Source of the DNA: Chloroflexota bacterium
GTDB taxonomy: Bacteria > Chloroflexota > Dehalococcoidia > DSTF01 > JACRBR01
Direction: 5' to 3'
Assembly: GCA_021813085.1 (NCBI GenBank)
Contig: JAKAMA010000120.1
Location: forward strand, 1 to 7,296
DNA length: 7,296 nt
Position 1 is the stretch's first letter. Every line of letters starts with the position of its first letter. Under the pieces are notes generated by a model. The model was not told the DNA's origin. It saw only the letters and a program-made list of their open reading frames with translations, and did no database searches. The position numbers and the translations under genes were made by a program. This document shows positions 6,040-7,296 of this stretch, piece after piece.

Positions 6040-7296
6040 ATGGTTGAGCGGATGGTCGCACGTGTACGGAGCGCGCTATCGCACGTCGCCGGACGCTGGC
6101 GCGCGTTGAGCCTGTGGCAGCAACTCGCGGCGGGGGCGGTCGCCGCGCTCATCGTCGCGGGCGCCGTGGCGGGCGTGCACTTCGGGCTGGCGGGCGGCGG
6201 CTCGCGCTGCGACAAGCCGTTGTGCGTGGAGGTGCTCGGACCCGGCGGCGACGCCGTCTCGCCGATGGCGCCGGTGCGCATCCGGCTCGCCGGGTCGCTG
6301 GACCGTCAGGCCGCGCTCGCCGCGCTGCGCATCAGCCACGAGCCGGCGGGCCGCCGCCGCTTCATCGGCGACGTGCTGACCTTCCGGCCGGAGTGGCCGG
6401 GCTTCGCGCGGGGCGTCGCGTACGACGTCAGCCTCAAGCTCGCGCCGACGCAGGTGCCCAAAGGGGCGGCGCCCGTCGACCTCGGATTCCGCTTCGTCAC
6501 GGAGGGCAAGCTCAAGGTGGCCTCGGTCTTCCCGCAGGACAGTGCGGTAGAGGTCGGGCTGGACGCGGCGATCATGGTGCAGTTCAGCCGCTCGGTCGCG
6601 CCGCTCACCGTGACCACGCAGCGCGGCCCGGACGGCATCCTCGCGTTCGACCCACCGGTCGCCGGCCAGGGGCGCTGGCTGAACACGTCGCTCTATACCT
6701 TCACGCCTGCCGGCGCCGGCTGGGCGCCCTCGTCGCGGTACACCGTCCGCGTCAAGGCCGGCCTGGCGAACCAGTTGGGCGCGACGCTGGACGCGGACTA
6801 CGTCTTCTCCTTCAGCACGCTGACACCGAAGGTCGTCGTCTTTTTCCCGCCGGACAACAGCAAGTTCGTCGCGCCCTTACCGGAGATCAAGGTGGGGTAC
6901 AACCAGCCCGTCGACAGGGCGTCGGCGTCGGCGGCGTTCTCGCTCGTCGCCCGGGCGGCGCGTGCGCCGGTCGCTGGCAGCATCGAATGGACCGACGACC
7001 GCACGTACGTGTTCCATCCGGCGCGGCCCCTCGCCCTCGACACGGCGTTCGAGGCGATCGTGCGCGGCGGCGTCAAGACGCCGGGCGGCGCCGCCGCCTC
7101 GGCCGCGGACGTGCGCTGGACGTTCACCACCGTCGGCCTGCCGCGTGTGGTCAACACCTTGCCCGCGGACGGCAGCCTGGCCGCCGAGCGCTACGGCGTC
7201 ACGCTGCGCTTCAACAACCCCATGGATCAGAAGTCGGTCGAGCAGCACATCGCCATCGACCCGAAGCCCGCGAACGACCCCTACATGAACTGGTCG
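6040..7296 (+). CDS. Membrane-anchored Ig-like (Big_5/SbsA-like) repeat protein, possible N-terminus of an alpha-2-macroglobulin-like protein (3' truncated)
   Basis: An open frame runs from ATG 6040 to the right edge (419 codons, no stop). The N-terminus is basic (R4, R8, R10, R19, R21), followed by one hydrophobic segment at about 29-51 and no lipobox, so the protein is probably anchored in the cytoplasmic membrane with the rest outside. Four tandem beta-sandwich modules follow, at about 63-155, 158-261, 263-366 and 367 onward (cut). Modules 2-4 open with related motifs (FPQDSAVEV, FPPDNSKFV, LPADGSLAA) and modules 1-3 carry F-x-P then an aromatic (LTFRP, YTFTP, YVFHP), as in Big_5 domains. 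Coupling to a PBP1C gene recalls the known pbpC-yfhM pairing, and bacterial alpha-2-macroglobulins can carry such N-terminal modules; these trap proteases in the envelope. That identity is inferred: neither the macroglobulin domains nor the thioester motif are in view. A plain surface repeat protein is the alternative. Confidence 0.75.
   Translation, partial: MVERMVARVRSALSHVAGRWRALSLWQQLAAGAVAALIVAGAVAGVHFGLAGGGSRCDKPLCVEVLGPGGDAVSPMAPVRIRLAGSLDRQAALAALRISHEPAGRRRFIGDVLTFRPEWPGFARGVAYDVSLKLAPTQVPKGAAPVDLGFRFVTEGKLKVASVFPQDSAVEVGLDAAIMVQFSRSVAPLTVTTQRGPDGILAFDPPVAGQGRWLNTSLYTFTPAGAGWAPSSRYTVRVKAGLANQLGATLDADYVFSFSTLTPKVVVFFPPDNSKFVAPLPEIKVGYNQPVDRASASAAFSLVARAARAPVAGSIEWTDDRTYVFHPARPLALDTAFEAIVRGGVKTPGGAAASAADVRWTFTTVGLPRVVNTLPADGSLAAERYGVTLRFNNPMDQKSVEQHIAIDPKPANDPYMNWS

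Noticed and set aside
6199..6210. Lipobox before C57 of the Ig-like protein
   Set aside because: The residues before the Cys are G-S-R; Arg at -1 does not fit lipoprotein processing.

Overview
This is a 7,296-base window of high-G+C bacterial DNA (G+C clearly above two thirds by eye). All four genes are on the + strand and read left to right. They form two unrelated transcription blocks separated by about 311 bases with no convincing gene. No rRNA, tRNA, CRISPR array, insertion sequence or prophage gene is visible.

Block 1 (1-3209) is the end of a molybdenum-enzyme operon. It holds the C-terminal part of an iron-sulfur electron-transfer beta subunit, cut by the left edge. This is followed, with an 8-base overlap, by a complete 928-residue molybdopterin catalytic alpha subunit. 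Together they look like a type II DMSO-reductase-family oxidoreductase, the group containing nitrate reductase NarGH, selenate, chlorate and perchlorate reductases, dimethylsulfide dehydrogenase and ethylbenzene dehydrogenase. The substrate cannot be read from the sequence. The alpha subunit has no Tat signal peptide. No gamma (heme b) subunit or NarJ/TorD-type chaperone gene follows it.

The gap (3210-3520) holds only short direct repeats and a 15-base palindrome just before the next start codon. No strong promoter or T-tailed terminator is visible.

Block 2 (3521-7296) concerns the cell envelope. It starts with a bifunctional class A penicillin-binding protein of PBP1C type, with a GT51 glycosyltransferase, a transpeptidase and a C-terminal BiPBP_C-like domain. 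Eleven bases later, behind a strong AGGAGGAG ribosome-binding site, comes a membrane-anchored protein made of repeated Ig-like (Big_5/SbsA-like) modules, cut by the right edge after 419 residues. PBP1C genes in many bacteria sit beside alpha-2-macroglobulin-like genes (pbpC-yfhM in Escherichia coli). I therefore infer that the truncated gene may be the N-terminal part of such a protein; its diagnostic region lies outside the window.

The organism cannot be fixed. High G+C, PBP1C paired with an Ig-like repeat protein, and an N-terminal membrane anchor without a lipobox would suit a high-G+C Chloroflexota or a similar environmental lineage. This is an inference of low to moderate confidence. I see no clearly novel system; the least explained part is the molybdoenzyme.
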